Of a DNA stretch of 30,414 nt, positions 28,714 to 30,414 are shown piece after piece. The position numbers and the translations under genes are program-made. The DNA is from Seminavis robusta (lineage: Eukaryota > Bacillariophyta > Bacillariophyceae > Naviculales > Naviculaceae): positions 1 through 30,414 of the forward strand of contig CAICTM010001375.1 of NCBI GenBank assembly GCA_903772945.1, in the 5' to 3' direction. How positions within the stretch are numbered: the stretch's first letter is position 1; each line of letters starts with the position of its first letter. The notes beneath the pieces were generated by a model, which was given only the letters and a program-made list of their open reading frames with translations, ran no database searches and was not told the origin of the DNA.

Positions 28714-29960
28714 TCAGACCGTTTCCTTGGGAGCACCTCGCTTGGGACATGCTGGATCGTTTCTATGATGATCAGTAGCTCCACAATCAAAGCAGGCGCC
28801 TCCACGAGGACGGGTACCGCCACTGGCTACCCACTGTTTCGATCCTGGGTGAGACTCCCAACTTTTGCCTAACTGCTTTGTCAATTGCTGCCTGGAAGGC
28901 TTTGGCCTGGGATCCTTGGATCCAAGATGTTGGCAGGCTCATAAGTTTCTGGTTGATGAGGACCCGATAGAGGGCATCCAAGTCATTCAAAGTGTCGAGT
29001 GCTTCCAATTGTTTGTTCCCATAGTTGCTATCAAATCCGTTGATGTCACTCTTGAACACAAGCTCATGGACTTTGATCGAAGTATGGACAACACAGCCAA
29101 GGAGACCCTCAAAGATGTGCTGGTTAGTTCAGGATGGGATCACTGACATAAAGTTTAATCGAATCTCTTTGATGATCTTGCTTGCATCGACAACATACAT
29201 GGAAACATTCTCCCAGGGAACTTGGTGATGTCCAAGTGAAGTAGCTTGCTTTGAGGGTTTCAATCTTACTGAGAGAAGGTCTGTATATTTTCTGCAGAAG
29301 AGCCAAGAGAAGTTGGGGCCCATTGTGTTTGGCTCTAGGAACATATGATTTCAATTCTTCCTGGAGTGCATCAGTGCAAGAGTTCAAGACAGCCTTTCCC
29401 GACCAGGCAGGTTGGTTAGATCATACGGCAGACAGAGTGTGGCTTCAGAGTCCCAGCATCTATGAATCCAACCCCATTTACTGTGAGATCCTGATGCCAT
29501 TTTTCCATCATAGACTCTGAAACCTGTCCAGGAGCAGTGAACATGTTGATTTATTAATAGTGTTAGTATTAAGTCTCCAACAACAAGCTGGAAGACCCCT
29601 TCCATTCCATGCTCTGTCATCATACTTTCAAAGACGATGAGAGAGCTAAACATGGACCCAGAGCATTTGACTCAGTCAAAGTGAGAAAGAGACTGGGGGA
29701 ATCCTTCAGTCCTTTTCTTGCATGCCAATTCGATAGGCTGGAGTGTGGTGTGATGTTTCAGATGGTCGTCACCATGGAAACCCCTGAGGCATAGGTGCTT
29801 TAGGTTCCTTTCCCAGTCCATCTGAGCCAGATCCTGTCAGGCTCCAGTGTGTTGTATACCTCCAAGCCGAGGGGCTTCTGTAAGCTTGTCTTCTCTTTGG
29901 TTTTCCCATGTGCTGGAGGAGCTCCTGGAATTGAACTGCGGTCAATGGTGCTGCAGTCAT
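28714..29960 (-). pseudogene. Copia gag remnant with zinc-knuckle-like motif
   Basis: An ATG at 29960 in good context starts MTAAPLTAVQFQELLQHM, like gag N-termini of diatom copia elements. Later pieces in shifting frames carry LQEELKSY and GPQLLLALLQKIY (about 29387-29250), VVDASKIIKEI (about 29190) and LDTLNDLDALYRVL (about 28980). The end contains CFDCGATDHHRNDPAC (28794-28747), a C-x2-C-x4-H-x6-C arrangement close to the retroviral-type CCHC knuckle, followed by a stop at 28714. Several stops and frameshifts make it non-functional. Confidence 0.6.
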
Positions 29961-30414
29961 GGTGGAGGATCAGATGGTGGGATGATTGGATCAGATTCAA
30001 AGAAGGCTTGTCTGAAGCCTTGTGGACTGAACAAGGATGCTGGTGCTGGCGCTGCTGTTGTTGAAGATGAAGATGCTGAGGCAGAGGAAGCGTCGTCAGG
30101 TCCATCAAGTGAGAATAAACAAAAGAGGAGCAATGGCTATGGCAACGCGGCAGGGCAACAGAACAGAGAGGAGCGGCAACAGAGGAGTAGCAGGAGCGTG
30201 GTGGATATCCAGTCAATCGAGTCAATCGAAGCTGGAATTTATGAGCTTTATTTTTTGTTCTTCGCGTTGTTTGAATCCTTCAGAGGACGAGCGAACGAAG
30301 ATTCGCTCGCGGACTCGCTCCGTTTGAATGGTTAGAACGGCCAACTGCAAGCCAGCTATCTGCAAGCCAGGCAAAACGACCAATGCCAGTCCTAGGTAGA
30401 CTGAGCTTGTTGTT
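29961..30414. other. Gene-free end of window
   Basis: It lies upstream of the gag start on the minus strand and so could hold a leader and LTR part. CTGCAAGCCAG is repeated at 30345-30355 and 30360-30370, and an 8-bp hairpin CGAGCGAA/TTCGCTCG lies at 30288-30309. Open frames on both strands are low in complexity and CAG-rich, and are not called. Confidence 0.4.

Larger units (their letters stand above)
25055..29960 (-). mobile_element. Decayed Ty1/copia (CoDi-like) retrotransposon in two blocks
   Basis: Read on the minus strand: a gag block (29960-28714), an unrelated 0.9-kb segment (28713-27776), then a pre-RT segment, reverse transcriptase and RNase H (27775-25055). The order gag before RT-RNase H is that of Ty1/copia with protease and integrase absent. 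Frameshifts and a stop show it is not autonomous. No LTRs, primer-binding site or polypurine tract were identified. The two blocks may come from one element with internal replacement, or from two elements. Confidence 0.75.

Noticed and set aside
29847..30335. 162-codon plus-strand open frame at the window end
   Set aside because: Its frame has no ATG at the listed start and it runs antisense to the gag start; low complexity.

Overview
The window looks like nuclear DNA of a stramenopile alga, most likely a pennate diatom. The grounds are a DUF6824-type protein, 24-residue C/C/C/H zinc-finger repeats of the kind found in diatoms and oomycetes, short GT-AG introns of about 70-170 nt, gene-dense stretches with intergenic gaps of 330-780 bp, and a Ty1/copia element of the diatom CoDi type. 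No species can be fixed from sequence alone; Seminavis robusta is only a guess from general style.

Layout. Bases 1-3400 carry no convincing gene. They hold tandem repeats, a 20-nt poly(A) run, a cluster of three perfect TGACGTCA sites, an exact-length 170-bp tandem duplication, two hairpins and a candidate 523-bp miniature inverted-repeat element. Bases 3429-20256 hold eight genes on strictly alternating strands: (+) membrane-anchored GDSL/SGNH hydrolase with 4 exons, (-) zinc-finger-repeat protein, (+) cysteine-rich protein with a frame problem near its N-terminus, (-) seven-helix receptor, (+) multi-pass membrane protein with a conserved HHW motif, (-) type II sulfotransferase with 2 exons, (+) 1639-residue membrane protein with two probable beta-propeller ectodomains, (-) DUF6824 protein whose signature motif is assembled from 12-nt and 17-nt microexons. 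The gaps are therefore alternately 3'-3' and 5'-5'.

Bases 20257-25054 are a gene desert with dispersed short repeats, decayed duplications and two weak coding relics. Bases 25055-29960 (minus strand) hold a decayed Ty1/copia retrotransposon: a gag block with a zinc-knuckle-like motif, then an unrelated 0.9-kb segment where protease and integrase should be, then a chromodomain-like segment, reverse transcriptase and RNase H, with several stops and frameshifts. No LTR pair could be delimited.

Functionally the eight genes do not form an obvious pathway. Four or five encode membrane or secretory-pathway proteins (hydrolase, receptor, HHW protein, sulfotransferase, propeller protein), which fits surface or cell-wall biology, but co-function is not shown. 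Exon borders were placed by eye from GT-AG sites, reading frame and family motifs; transcript data would settle them.
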